Below are positions 24,251-44,597 of a stretch of DNA of 64,000 bases, one piece after another (position 1 is the stretch's first letter; every line of letters starts with the position of its first letter). Below the pieces are notes generated by a model. It had not been told where the DNA came from and ran no database searches. It saw only the letters and a program-made list of their open reading frames with translations. The stretch spans positions 1,143,501-1,207,500 of the forward strand of contig JACCIC010000121.1 of NCBI GenBank assembly GCA_018907035.1, given 5' to 3'. A program made the translations under genes and the position numbers. The stretch comes from Sycobia sp. Sy_11. Lineage: Eukaryota > Arthropoda > Insecta > Hymenoptera > Epichrysomallidae.

Positions 24251-24710
24251 TCGGCTTATAGGATTAGCAAAGGAATTTACTCCGACGAGATTGATTCTTT
24301 GGCAAATTTACAGGCTTATTATACGCGCACCGCATCAAAATTATGCTCTTACATATACGGGATTTCAACCTAGTTGTAGCCTAACAAAAATAATGTATTA
24401 AACTTCAACCAGCTCGACAAAATCTGTGTCTAATATCAATTAATATTATTCAAAGGCTAAGAACGCTATTGACTACACAAAAAAGAACGAAGATTGAAAA
24501 TGTTCGGACGGCTTGTACTATACTTCTTTCCCATAACTTTTTTATTATGTCGATTTATTGTATTTACAAGCTGAGACCATGACAGTTGGTTTTACAAGAA
24601 AAACTACCTAAGTTGATCGATTAAATAGTATAAGAATCTTTACTTCCCTATTTACTCTTTAACAAATCTTATACCTGACTTTATGAAATTCTTTCATTAG
24701 TCATCTGTAC

Positions 24711-24760
<50 letters not shown>

Positions 24761-25973
24761 GCCTATTATAAAAGATTTACTGTGTATATTTAAGTTGACA
24801 TTATTTCTAACGTATATATAATTTAAAATAGTAACTGCTAATTGATTTGATTTAAACGACTCGTTAAAATCAAGACTTTAGATCAAGATCGACCATGTTT
24901 TAAGCGATTTTAGCAGAGCACCGTAGTTATACTAGTGAAGCGTTGGAAAACTTTGCTAATTAAAATCAATGAAGTAACTTTCGATTTTAAATAATGGACA
25001 TACTTCGAGTTTACCTCTACTTCACACTCCGTTATTCCACAATATATTGAAGATAACCACCAAATCAAATATTCTTTAAGTGTCCATGAACAAAATTTTG
25101 AAAATGTTCCTTATCTTTAACTTACTCAGCAATTGTGATAGATGCTCATTTTCTCGCGCGTTTAATACATTCATCTCTGAGTTACTCACATTAATCGGGG
25201 TAACTAACAGTCAAGTAACATTATTATGTATAATATCGATACTACTGATGTGATTTCAACTAATAAAGGTCGAGGTAATCGATTAATGGAACATTTTTCT
25301 TCTTATTAACTTTTAGCATAGACAATAATTTATTCAAGGTGCGAAGAGGTTGAAGTTTAATGAATCGGAATCAATTATGTTACAAATTGGATAAATGGGT
25401 CGTTCTACCTCTTCGTTAATGCAAAAAAAAATATCTGACCAACCGTTATTTATGAAAATGTTATCTCATTGGCAAATAAAGGACGTCTATCAAGTTTTCA
25501 TTTCTTAGCTATTTGTAATTGTTTGAAATTTATAATTAAATGTCACATGAAATACCAAATCATTTTAAAAAACGAAATATTTCATGTCTCATCAACAGAA
25601 ATTCTTAGTTCTCTCTCCCCCTCCTCTCTCTCTCTTTCTTTCTATCCATCTATCTATCTATCCCTTTCTCTCTTTCATCATATTCTTCATTAGGCTAAAA
25701 ATACGCCCGTTGAATATTGGCTCGGGACAATTTCGTTTCTTGCAAATCAAATTAGTAACCCTTCTTCGTTTCCAGCTCCTTTGGGAGAAGGAAGGAAAAA
25801 ATGGAAGCGACGACGGTCGGGAATATAGAAAAAGAAGCAGTAGGGAATTCGCCAGAAGCGTTCGTATCCTTAATGTGGGAGTAAATTAAATATCTGCGCG
25901 CTCCGTCGAATTAAGCGAGTTAAGGACGTTCTGCTCCTGTTCTTGGATTACTCGCGCAGAAGATGCCGCCAGC

Positions 25974-26036
<63 letters not shown>

Positions 26037-26088
26037 TTCTCTCTCTCTCTCTGTCTCTCTCTCTCCCTCCCTTTCTCTCTCTCTTTCT

Positions 26089-26135
<47 letters not shown>

Positions 26136-26136
26136 G

Positions 26137-26169
<33 letters not shown>

Positions 26170-27480
26170 CTTTCTATCGTATTTTCGCTTTTAATAACCA
26201 ATATGCTATGAGGTCGATAAATCTTCATTCTTTTTCTGTTATTCCGAAGATTCCAACGGCTAGAGGAAAGGAGTTGGTACGAAGACAGTAAAATGAAAAT
26301 GAATTGAGATAATAGCCGTACTTTATAGTACTTTTGTATATCATTAGGATTTATATGATGTTGGAGGAATTAATGCAGTATTATATATTATTATGAATTC
26401 GCAATGTTGAATTATTCTATGGCTCCAATTTTTCTTTTCATCATTCATTAGACGAAAACACAAAGCTACTCTGCTCGTTAAAATAAAAGTTCGTTATTGT
26501 TCATGAATGTTGTGTGAAGATTCTAATAATTTTAAATTTTCCATCGGAAATTTTTAATAAACTTATACAGTAGGTGTGAAAGATTCTTCATTACTAATTA
26601 ATTTATAATATTTAAATGAATTTGATAGCAGTAGAAAAGCATTGCATAAAGTAGATGTAAGAAAAAGAAGAAAGTTATTAATTATTTAGGTTATATATTT
26701 TATGTTTGATAGAACCTATCCGTACTGAAATCAATTCTATCTCTAAAAAATTGATGAAATAATCCATAGATAAGCTAGACTATTATTATTATCTTAAATA
26801 ATTGATCGACAGCTGAATTTTAATGATATCGTGAAAATATAAATTAATTTAGATTTTACATTATTGATCCATATATACTATACGATTCTCTTGGAATATT
26901 TGGAAGTTTTTTAATAATTATTTTACATCTAATGATTAACTTATTTTCCACGAACATAATGAAATTCATATAAATATAATGTTCTTAATAATTATTCGCA
27001 TGCTTTTGTTTTAAATGCTACTGTTTTAAATTAAAGAAGATAAAAACTTTACAATAAAATTTTCCTAATTCTATTCAAAACATTTTAGTTCTTAGTAGCT
27101 TCAAAATCAATATTATACACATGTGTTTGCAAATAATGGCCTATAGTTATGCTCTTAAATAAACTATTGTAAATGATTTTAAAGACAATTTCTGTTTCAG
27201 TAAATGTGGTAAATAATGCAGTTTCTTCTTTGTCAAATAATTATATTTGTTGCTACACCTGTATATGAATATTTTTGTAATTCTCTTTGAAAAAAAAATA
27301 CCTTGTCCGTAAGTGTTAAGTAATATTGAATAAATGCATAATTTATTAAATAAGATTTGAAAGGTAGTTTAAGAGAGGACTTTGGGGATTCGACACATAA
27401 GATGAAATGAAAATGTGAAAAAAGATTGTGGAAACATAGTTAGAAAAGCAAAGGTGGATTTCCTGAGCGCTATTCTATAT
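24251..27480. other. AT-rich non-coding DNA with microsatellites
   Basis: There is no gene. It contains (TA)n at about 24713-24757, CT-rich sequence at about 25608-25680 and the long CT array at 25975-26169. From 26.2 to 27.5 kb I see nothing. Confidence 0.75.
25975..26169. repeat. Long imperfect (CT)n array passing into (TA)n
   Basis: About 185 bases of CT dinucleotides with scattered TT and GT interruptions, ending in a short TA run. The interruptions suggest an old array. Serine/leucine-rich and arginine/glutamate-rich open frames over it are repeat artefacts. Confidence 0.95.
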
Positions 27481-27899
27481 TCCTATGTAGATGGCGCGAC
27501 AATTGCCGAGCAATCGCACAAACCCGCGTCTTTGTCCTCGAGTCAACCGAAGAAGAAACAAAAATTCAGACGCTTATAGAGTCTTCAAAGCCGTAATACG
27601 CGTCTCGTGGCTCGTCCTCCTTCTTCTCGCGGCTCCGCGTGTTTAACCTCCCCTCCCACCCACTTTCGCCCACGCCTCTATCAAAAGCACAGATAGGCGC
27701 TGGTGAGCCTCGTCCCACGGACGCGCTCGATATCCACCTCTTATCGGGCTCCCGGGAGCTCAGCTTGCCTCCTCCCCTCCCCTACGACTCCTGATTTAAG
27801 CGTATCAGGCGCAAGGTGTCTCCCCGCGGGCTGGGCCTTTTATTTCGAGCGCGCCCGCTGCCTCCTTTTATCTTCTGCTATCTCTGCCCCATCGTGTGC

Positions 27900-27948
<49 letters not shown>

Positions 27949-28158
27949 TTTAACCCGTGGCTCTCATTGCTAATGCAGAGGAGGCGCCGTTCGTATTCGC
28001 AACCGAATCCGCGCGCATCCCCTATTCTTTTGCTCTGCTTACTCGGCAGTTCACCGTTCCCGAGATTCACGGTTGAGGCGACCTCGCGGTCGATTAATGC
28101 ATCGACGAGTGCGGAAATTGAGGCGCGCCTCTCTTAGTTTTTTAGTATTCAGTGTACG

Positions 28159-28221
<63 letters not shown>

Positions 28222-28330
28222 CTGCCAATGCCGCGGCCCGTTTCCTTCCATCTTGTCCTTGCATCGCTGATACGCTGACACTTCCCTTCGCGGCATACGT
28301 CACAATACTAACCCTCCTTTTTTTCCTTCA
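27480..28330. other. GC-richer island with two (TA)n tracts
   Basis: CpG-containing, CT-rich sequence interrupted by (TA)n at about 27903-27941 and 28159-28218. There is no convincing open frame. It may be regulatory DNA, but nothing specific can be shown. Confidence 0.5.
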
Positions 28331-31180
<2,850 letters not shown>

Positions 31181-31368
31181 TATGCACAGTCGCGCCGGTA
31201 AATTAACCGCCACCGGGAATCAGACACTGATTAAAAGCCCGCGAGCGCAAGAGCCCTCTAAAGTTCACCGAGAAATTGACGGTGCGAGGCGTTACCGTCA
31301 ATGCTGTGACGTGCGATTCGACGCTTCTGCAGCTTTTTCTTACTCTTCATTTTATTCTTCGGAACATG

Positions 31369-31528
<160 letters not shown>

Positions 31529-31560
31529 TAGATACACATATATATGTATGTATGCATGTA

Positions 31561-34420
31561 TAGATAGAGTATTCTTTTATTGTTAAGTGATACGCCCGGT
31601 ATCAGAATCGCATATTATCATATATAAGGCATATGCGTATGTATCGATTGTCGATGCAATGGGAGCTTAATTGGAGAAAAGTATTTACGTTGCAAATTAC
31701 AAAATCAGGGTTTGCGAGGTTTATGAATAACGGTATATAACCTTAATTTAATTATTGTTCATAAAAAATCGATTTGTAAAATCCTTTAATGTGATGCGCA
31801 GTGACGGTTAAAAAATTTCACTATAATTCCCATCCTTTTGAAAGTAATTGACAGTTATAAAATTAAACTTAATCTTCAAAATTGACATCCTATACATTGA
31901 AACTAGTCCAGAGCATTAATCTCTATTTTTTTTTTGTAATGGTGCCGGCATTTTATTTATATTCTTTTATTGCAATTCTTGAATTATATTTATATTTTAA
32001 CAAAATAAAATTTAAATATTAAATTCAAAATGCTTAAAAGAAATGAATACATTGGATGAATTTAAGAAAGACACGTAATAATCTCAATTTCTATATACAG
32101 AAATTATTCATACTTTTGTCTAAGAATATTATAAAATAATTAAACATGTATATATTTATTCGTGTTTCTATCGTAAAAACATAAATTTAATTCAACTCAA
32201 GCTGAAAAACATGTTCTATCTTCGATTTAGAAGTTACTAATGTACAGTTTTCCGATTTTTTGCACAAACTACACACATTTCAGGATCGGTTCTCTTTTCT
32301 CGTGAAACAATCTGTCTCGCTTTATGAGATTTCTGAATTACTTTTTAACAGTTCGCCAAGGTTTGCGCTTCTATACGTACATTCGCGAATTATTCTTTCG
32401 AAGCGGAAAGTTATAGCTTTTATATTATTTTCGTTTTATAATGTACTCCGCATGTTATTTTGATTTATACTGTTTTAAACAAGCAGCGCGCCGTTCGTAT
32501 TACGATGGGCTCGAGCAATATTTACTGTATACTTTAATAAAAGCTCAAATATTCCCTGAGCTTAAATAAAAGTCTGTTTTATTCGAGGTATTATTTCTCA
32601 AGGATCGTATATTATGTATAAACTATGGTTAATAACCTTTTTACAGAGCGCACCAAACAAATTTTGTGGCTTTCTAATAAAAACAGTTTTAATTTAGATT
32701 TAAATTAAAAATAAATTCTTTCTTTATATATATGCTTCACATGTCTTTATTCTTGTATTTTAAATTTATATAAAGTCTGTCTTCGTTATTTTCTAAATAG
32801 CAATATGAATAAAAAAAACATTTATCTATATTTCCAAAGCCAGTACAAATATCGTTCAGTGAGCGATGTTAAATAACAATTTTTCATAAAAAAAAAATTC
32901 TTTCAGCAATCAAATTATTGTGAAAACTGACAATCGATGCCACATGTTTCGATCAACTTTCACGTCAAATATGCAATAAATTTTTTCATATTTTCTTGAA
33001 AATTTATATCGTCCAGACACTTTATAACTTTAAACTAAAAAGGAGAAATCATTATAGATAATATGATATGAGCGAAGGATATGGTCGAGACCGATAATAA
33101 TGAGCCATGAAAAGTTTTAACAACTACCGCTGTATCATTCTAAATATTTGGTATTTTCTTCTTTATGATTAGTAATTCGTCCTAATTAAATTTGATATAC
33201 TGTGTAGCCAGAGGAATGTTGTAAGTGAAACCCTCTATTTTTGTCATCAGATTCGATTCAAGAGGAACCGTTTAAGAAAAACATTTTAACGAAACTATGC
33301 TCACAAATTCGTAGTCTTTGCAGATGATTAGTTTCTCTACATTGATTTTTTCAATAATCTTACATCGTTACAAAAAATATATGTAACATTTAAATATATA
33401 GAATATAATACATAATTTTATAATATCGTCATAAAATAGTAGGATTAATATAAAAATTAAGAAAAATACAACAATTTTCCAAATTGTAATTTTACATTGT
33501 TTCGTGTAATAAGGGCCAAATTCCAAGGAACGTTATTTATCGGTAAATAAGAAAATATCGAAATAGACTGTTAACACTATTATATACAATTCAGATGCTG
33601 CAATCACACGATCCAAACTCCAATTCTCAAAATAAAATCCAGCTCGGATTATGGGTTGGAGAATTGAGAATCTTATTTGAAATTTGCAATTGGATTCGTC
33701 TCCATGCAAAATCGGAGTTGAATACTTTACTAATCTTAGGTGCCGATAGATATTTACGGTCTGAGATACATTTCTAAAACTTTTTTCTTGATTTGTTATT
33801 CGTTTTTCAAAGGGGGCGCCAAAAGTAAGTAGTTGTTTCATTGGGTTTTATGAAAAAATTGCATTTACTAAGATTACATTCCAAATTCCTAATGAGTACT
33901 CTATAGATTTATAGTTGTAAGAAAGTATCTTACATTAGGAATAGGTAAGAGTTCGAATCTAATACTTTCTTAAGCTTCTTTCGGAAATAGTAAGAAATAT
34001 CTGTTGCAAACTACATGTGAGTAATTTTTTTTGTCTAATTAATGAGAAACATATGGTCCATGATAGTTGATATGTAGTATATAGGAGAAAGAATATAGAA
34101 ATTTTGCAAATACAACAGGAACAATAACGTATTTGAATCTGTTAGCCTTGATGTGAATTGATTTAATTTATAATAATTAATAAAAATTTGAGTTCAATCT
34201 ATTTTGAATGAACGGGTAGTTAATAATGAAAATAAAAATTATAGTACTCGTTAACTACTTTCAAACTGAAGAAATTTCTTTTTTCAATCATTCCAAACGT
34301 TTCGAAATTTATTCTGTACAGAAATATTTTTTAAGACTTTTAATTTAATGATGCAAACTGTACTCTTTTATTTAAAGACGTACACATTTTTTGTGAATTT
34401 TTAGCAAAATATTAATCTAT
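31561..34420. other. AT-rich non-coding DNA
   Basis: There is no gene. Two small inverted-repeat structures (about 33604-33700 and 33919-33971) are the only structure noticed. Confidence 0.75.
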
Positions 34421-34422
34421 CA

Positions 34423-34424
34423 AA

Positions 34425-34492
<68 letters not shown>

Positions 34493-34494
34493 TT
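34423..34494. repeat. (TA)n tract inside a perfect palindrome
   Basis: The TA array is bounded by AATTCTAA on the left (34423-34430) and TTAGAATT on the right (34487-34494). The complete 72-base unit is thus a perfect inverted repeat. Confidence 0.9.
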
Positions 34495-34597
34495 AAAAAT
34501 TATACTTATGTCGACTGTTCTAAGTTAAATTAATAAAAATACATGTGCGTATGTATGTAAACAATTTTATTCCACTGCCATACTATTTCACACACAT

Positions 34598-35290
34598 GGG
34601 TTAAATTTTATTGGATCCCTGCGCATATTGGTATCGAAGGAAACGAGAAATCCGACAGTCGAAACTGCTACTAACGCAAGAACATGTGATATTAGTACTT
34701 TACCATTCTCGCACTTTGTTCACTTCTTTAAAAAAGAGGCTTTCATAAAAACATTGAACATGAATTGAAAGGCAAAATTTCTTTTGAAAAGTAATTTTCA
34801 AACAAGGTCAGAGCTTGGTACGACTATGTAAAAGAAAACTTAGATCGAGCATTTATAATTAGGTTAAATCGCTGTAGGGCTATACATCGCGTGAACATAA
34901 TCGACGATCCTAAATGTAAATGTAGTGATATAGAAGACTTAAATCGTGTAATTTGGCAATGTCCGATGTACACCGCTCAAAGAAAAATTATGCTATCAAA
35001 ATTAAATAAATTGATACCTGGATCTGAATTCAATCTATTATGTATAGAGATGTTTATCGGTGAGCCTAATGTGAAAACGAGCCAATCATTTTCAATTTCT
35101 TAAAAAATTGTAAGCTTAATATTTAATATTTCTGTACGCCATATTCGACAATACCAGGTACAGAAATGTAATATTTATAATTAATATTTAATATTTTATC
35201 TAGATTTGTAATTTATGTATTTTTTGTAAAGCTAAATAGGCACTAAAGGTCTCAATAAAGCTTGAAAAATAAAAAAATGAAAAAAAAATT
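34598..35290 (+). mobile_element. Degraded 3' end of a non-LTR retrotransposon (RNase H and zinc-knuckle relics)
   Basis: Translation from about 34608 gives FYWIPAHIGIEGNEKSDS, the signature of the RNase H domain that ends the polyprotein of I/R1-type non-LTR elements. A one-base frameshift follows near 34660 (continuing TATNARTCDISTLPF), then an in-frame stop near 34768. The frame then resumes as WYDYVKENLDRAFIIRLNRC and reaches a normal-looking C-terminus ending at 35103. In the knuckle CKCSDIEDLNRVIWQC the histidine usual in relatives appears replaced by arginine. The 3' UTR has a polyadenylation signal (AATAAAG, about 35252) and an A-rich tail (about 35266-35290). The copy is 5'-truncated and dead. 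Confidence 0.8.
34891..35103 (+). pseudogene. C-terminal polyprotein fragment of the non-LTR element
   Basis: This is an open stretch of 70 codons, continuous with upstream codons from about 34820, and carries NIIDDPKCKCSDIEDLN. It belongs to the retrotransposon remnant and is not a host gene. Confidence 0.75.
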
Positions 35291-35329
35291 TCACAGACAT
35301 CTTTCTGTACCTGACTGCCGAATCGACCT

Positions 35330-35667
35330 ATATATTTAATATGAACCACAGCGTACCACAGCTTTCCATCTACTGGAGGGATTTAAAGTGCTGCTCGGTA
35401 AATAAATAAAACTTCATTATTCGCTGATGCATATATCGCTCCTATAGATAATGCTGTTCTCATAATACGCGAATGATGCGCGCGCGTGCTGCAGCCGCGA
35501 AAATGCCGAGAGAGGGCGAGGTCAACGAGTCAATTATGAATTAGACCCAGGGCGCAACTCTCGTTTGAAACGCAAATTGCATAATGCACGCGTCGAAGCA
35601 CGTAAACACATAGCGTCCGAGGTGGCGAGGAAGGGGAGGTGGAGAGGAAAGCATAATTCCAGAGGAC

Positions 35668-35706
<39 letters not shown>

Positions 35707-36500
35707 GAAAAATTCGCCGAAACGCGGCTTAGCTCTTCCGCGGCTCCATGCATATTTACACGCGCGTGTTTGCGCGCGCCTGTAGATACCAATGTTTGGA
35801 ACATGTGGGGAACGCCGAAGGCTTGCGCGCCATATTTTTGCCGCGCGCTATACACGGCATACACGCGCGCGCACTTAGAAGGAGGCCCATCGCAGGGGTC
35901 ACCGGATGCTGGCTGCGGCGAGAGCCTTCTATAAATGGAACCCCCGACCTCCCCTCCCCACGGCCCTCCTTGCCGTTCGGCATGTGCGCGCGTCCCGAGC
36001 GCGTGTTCCGGGAACGCACGATGCGTGCGGGGCCTGGGATATGCGGTGCGCAGCTTCTTTCCCCGCTCGCACTTATTCGCGGAGATCAGTATATATATAT
36101 AACAGATTATAATATATTTACGATTTGGCCTTCGTCTCTGGGGTGTGCATGTGTGCATACATACATATATCTATATACGAATACACGCACGCACCAAATA
36201 AGCGTCCGTTTTTTCCAGCCGTTATATATATATATATATATATATTAAGGCGGACAGGTCTGTGGCGCATAATTAATAACACGCCCGTGGCTTCTCCCGT
36301 GGTGGCATACGTTTACGTAGCGAAATTGATGCGGGAATTTAGGCGGTGCTGGTGAGGATTCTTTTTAGAGCGGTTGACGCGCGTTAGTTAATAAGGAAGT
36401 TCGAAAGTTATTTGGGTCATTCGTTCGTACGAGTTATTGTTTTCCCGCGTGTAACGGAGGCCCGCTCTGGACCGCTCCCACGTTTTTATAATACGATTTA
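35330..36500. other. GC/CpG-rich island with GA and TA microsatellites
   Basis: CG-rich sequence with many CGCGCG words, (GA)n at about 35669-35703 and (TA)n at about 36224-36245. Open frames here run through repeats on both strands without family motifs. I treat the region as non-coding. Confidence 0.55.
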
Positions 36501-39500
36501 AATGGGAAAAACATTTCATGTAAGCGGCCTTTTCTTATGGCACTCAAATAATTATGTTACGCTTCATTTCTTGACGGCTAATTTTTTTTTCTTTTTAATA
36601 GACTTCATTCCAAACAATACTGGAACGTCTTAAAATAATAACAAAAAAATATGAATAAAATAAATTATGAATCAACCTGTATAGAATTTTATATGAAGTG
36701 TTCTGATGTGATTAAATAAAATATCTATTTCAAATATCGTCTTTCAATATGATGTTTATACTCTTGAATTGAAGTAAACTTAGCAATTTTTACAATGAAA
36801 ACGTTAAATAATCAGTTAGTGAAAGCTATATCTCTTAATACGAATTCTTAAAGTAATTGAAATAAATAACATTCAAATCAATGTGAAACTAGAAGATTAA
36901 TCTTACTGTAGAATGAGGAATTTCTGCCTAATATCTAAATTAAGAAAGTGATATAAATGTGTTGAGTCGAGGTTATTTTGTACATGTTCGCTTTATGGTC
37001 CAGTAGAATTTATATAACTAAATTATTATAACTAAATTAGAATTACATTTAAGCCGTAATTTACGTATATTTCTGACTTGCGAGTAGATGTTCGCTTCAA
37101 GTTTCTCCCTTGAATTCTGAATTCCGAAAAAATATTCTAGAATGGCTGTTTCAAAAACATTTGTTCACAATGATCTCAATAATATATATCTGTCCCTAAA
37201 ACTAATTGAACATTCGAAAACAGAATTAAACTCTGTGTGTATGTGTGTGTGTGTGTGTGTGTGTGTAAAAGATAATATCGTGCTACGATTAACTCATGCA
37301 AGTGACGCACTGAATCGCTTAATCTTTAAAAAAGATTTGCTTGTTTTAGATATACGAATCGATTTCCTTCAACTCGACCAAGCCAATTCTGCAAAATTTA
37401 TTGATTCCGCAATTTTTCAATTCCAGCAGAAGCCACCGTTATTCTATCTATAATGTTCAAACCCACTTAGGTGCGCTATACAATGTAGTAGATGGTCCGA
37501 CGCGAGCGCAGTACAATCCATAACTAGATAACCATAACGAATGAAATATTATAATAGAATGAAAATTGCACCAAGTTTTTTGCTCTAAATATCTGTTTTC
37601 TGTTTGTGCCGAAGCATCTCGCTATATACGGAACACGGGAGGACGTGTACGTTATCTATAATAATGTTATTGCGTTTTACCGTGATTCGCTCGCATCGCC
37701 TGCTAAAAATTAACGCGCAATCAGGTAATGGACGGAAACATTCTTCTTGAGCATCCGCCTATTCTAGTATCCTCGTACATCGTGCTCTATTAATTATTCG
37801 CCCAATTAGTCAAGTGCGTGCTCAATCTATCACAAGCTTAGAAAAGAATCGTTTACTTTTTCATCCTCGCTTCGGCGTAAAAAAAGTGTAGACTGGAGAG
37901 AGAAAAAATTTCTTCCAAATATAGGAAACCTCAACCTTTCCGCGCACAAGTTTGAATAACCGACCGCGGCGTCTCGTTATTATCTCCCTATTTTTCGTCG
38001 CGCGAAATCTTTTTCCGCGTCTTTCTTCCATCGTCCGCTATCATTTTTCACCTATTCCCTCCTTCTTTCTCATTCCTCGCCCAGCCGCTCGTCGTGCGTA
38101 TAAGCTCGCCTTATTAAGGCAATCAAGCCAATGAGCATCGGGCAGCACCGACAGCGCCGCGCCGCCACCCTCGAAGCGCGCGAGATGCTAGAAAAAAAGC
38201 GAGAGCGAGGGAAAGAGACGCGAGGGCCGAGCGACAGCGGCGGAGCGCTGAGTTTGGTATTCGTAGCCAACCGGAGGGTCGACCCCAGAGAGCGGGAGGG
38301 TGGGTTAACGAGGGGTTACGAGCACACGCGCGCCCCGTGACTCGAAACGATGCGGAGAGGCCGGGTGAAGACACGAGGGTTCCTCCCACCTCCTCTTGGC
38401 TAGCTTCCGCAGGGTCGTTCTTTTGCCGAGGGGGTGCGCGCTGGATTCGAGCGCAACGGGGTTCTTCCTGGTGTTTCGTGTACGCACATACGCGCGCGCA
38501 GTGCGTACTCGTGAGATTCGGTCAGAACTCGAGGAACGAGGCGCAGAAAGCGAAGTAGAAAGAGTATTCTATGAGAATGAGAGACGAAGAAGGCCGTTTT
38601 CTAACGCCGGTGCCCAATTTGCGTATAATTGGCGGAAAACGCTTTTGCGCCCTATGCAACGGGCCTTGATGCGCGAGCGTGTAATGGGGTAGCGTAAGCG
38701 GCATTTCAATTTTGGCAGGATTAAAATGTGCTTCGATGAGAAGGTTGAACGGAGGCGTGTTCTTATTCGATATTATTCAATTTAAATATACAAAATTACT
38801 AGTTTATGTATCCATACTAAGTGTTCATACTTAACGTCGGTAAACATACTCGCGAGTATAACTAAATGATTCCGTTTTTATGATTTACCGGTCATAAATC
38901 CTATTTGTATTGTGTGTTAACAATGAGATGCGACGTTAGTTAGAGTCTCTTATTGAAAACGAATACACAACATTCGAAATCTCTCTTTCTCTCTTTCTCG
39001 TTCTCCTTTGTCTAGTCTTCATATCTAGCAATGAAGTGGGATTTTAATAAAAGATCCTTGAATTAAAGTCTATATGCAATTTAATTAGACTAATTGTAAT
39101 TAGCAAAAAGTAAGATCTTCAAAATGAGAGAGCGTCGGGATATAAAGCTTTTCATCGCTTAGTTTGAAGGTAATCAGAGTAATCTCGCTCATTTTGGACT
39201 AAATCTGTCACCTGAATGCCGTGGATTATTCGTGTAAGCATATCAAGAAAAAAAATTGCTTTAAAAATTATTTTACTCGACTTATATATAAGATTTAGAA
39301 ATGCTATTCTTTGTTTAATTAATAGAAAACTTTGTAAGAACATTAGAGTTTCTTTATTATACTCAAAAACCGATAGAGTTCCATAATTAACCATTGAGAC
39401 GTTAAATATTATATTTATGCCCTGATGTATAACTCTAACTAGAGTCTTTATCGATATTTAAAGCTCTGTTCCAGAACAAAATATTTTAAAAAACGATTAT

Positions 39501-39660
39501 AGTTTTTATATTTTGTAGAAAAGTATTTTTATTATTAATGATCCAATGATTATGTTGAATACTGTATTATGTTTGTGAAATTTCATTGCTTATTTTAAAA
39601 TCGATTTTCGTTTTGTATACTGTTCTGTAATAAGTGTTCAAATCTAACTGAAAATACATA
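36501..39660. other. AT-rich DNA around a GC-rich island (about 37.5-38.8 kb)
   Basis: There is no recognisable gene. It contains (TG)n at about 37234-37266. The island at about 37.9-38.7 kb is CpG-rich and non-repetitive, with overlapping short open frames on both strands that share no family motif. Confidence 0.6.
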
Positions 39661-39664
39661 ATTT

Positions 39665-40020
39665 AAATGGCGTGTCCAAAGCAAACTTCAATGGATTGAA
39701 TCCTTCAATTATGGTACAGGGCTAGAGCAAGCTACAGTCACTACAGCTCTATACGTCACATTTATGGTTGGTAGTGGCTTACACCCAGCGTCCTCTTTAT
39801 GCGAACAAAGGAGGGTCTTTTGTTCAAGAACAAGTAGCCCTTCTTTATAGACATCCAGCAATGGAAGAAAATACCTAATTTCACATAAATGAGGCCGTAT
39901 AGTGCCTGACAGAAACCCGCCAACCATGAAGGCGTCGCATAGGGATTTCACGCCCTATACCATGAGAAAAGGATTTATTCCATTGGTCTTTGGTTCAGAC
40001 TGATCGTGAAAAATAGAGTC
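39665..40020. other. Unidentified balanced-composition segment with a minus-strand open frame
   Basis: This 350-bp segment has a clearly higher GC content than its neighbours and no low-complexity repeat. On the minus strand it has an 80-codon open frame (39951-39709, starting from a GTG) containing PHLCEIRYFLPLLDVYKEG. I do not recognise it. It may be a transposon fragment, a conserved element, or chance. Confidence 0.3.
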
Positions 40021-43830
<3,810 letters not shown>

Positions 43831-44527
43831 ACCAACGTTCTCGGGTCTCAGCACTGCTCCGATAACGCATCGCCGAATGCTTTCGGCTCGAACTACGTAT
43901 AATTCGCGCGACCGGCCAGTATTCGAACGGGAATTATTCGAGCAATAAGAGCGGCACTATGGAGGTCCCTTTATTACTTTTCAAAAATCAGCGCGCACTA
44001 GAGACGGCGTGCTCGGAAGCCGGCGGCCCGATTGGACTTTGAAGGACCGTTTTTCCAGACCGGCGAGCTCGAAACTCAGTCGGGGCGATCAAAAGTATAT
44101 ATATAGTGGTCTTGAAGAAGGTCGTCCGTGCAGTTCCCGCGCCGAGCCCTCTGATGCCTTGTCCCTCTCTCCCCCTCTCACTCTCGCTCTCTCCCTCTCT
44201 CTTGACAGCGCACCGTGTATATAATATACGTGTACGGTATATTATATATATATATATAAAGCCAACCAACACTAGGAGCGAGAATCAGCTCCTCTCTGAA
44301 ACACTCCGCGACGTCTTTTGACGCACGGTCGCGACGCACAAGTCCCTGCATCGGAGCCGAGTCGGAGCGCTCCCCCGCACGCTTGTAGCCGCGGGGGATA
44401 TACATAGAGTAAGAAAGAGAGAAAGAGAGAAAGAGAAAGAGAGAGAGAGAGAGAAGAGGGTGCAGCGCGAAGCGGAGTATAGGATTGGGGGTCCTCGGAA
44501 GACGGACCGGTGGAGGGGGATGGTGGG

Positions 44528-44597
<70 letters not shown>

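Noticed and set aside
37142..37453. 103-codon plus-strand open frame
   Set aside because: It runs through a TG microsatellite and shows no conserved motif or splice context.
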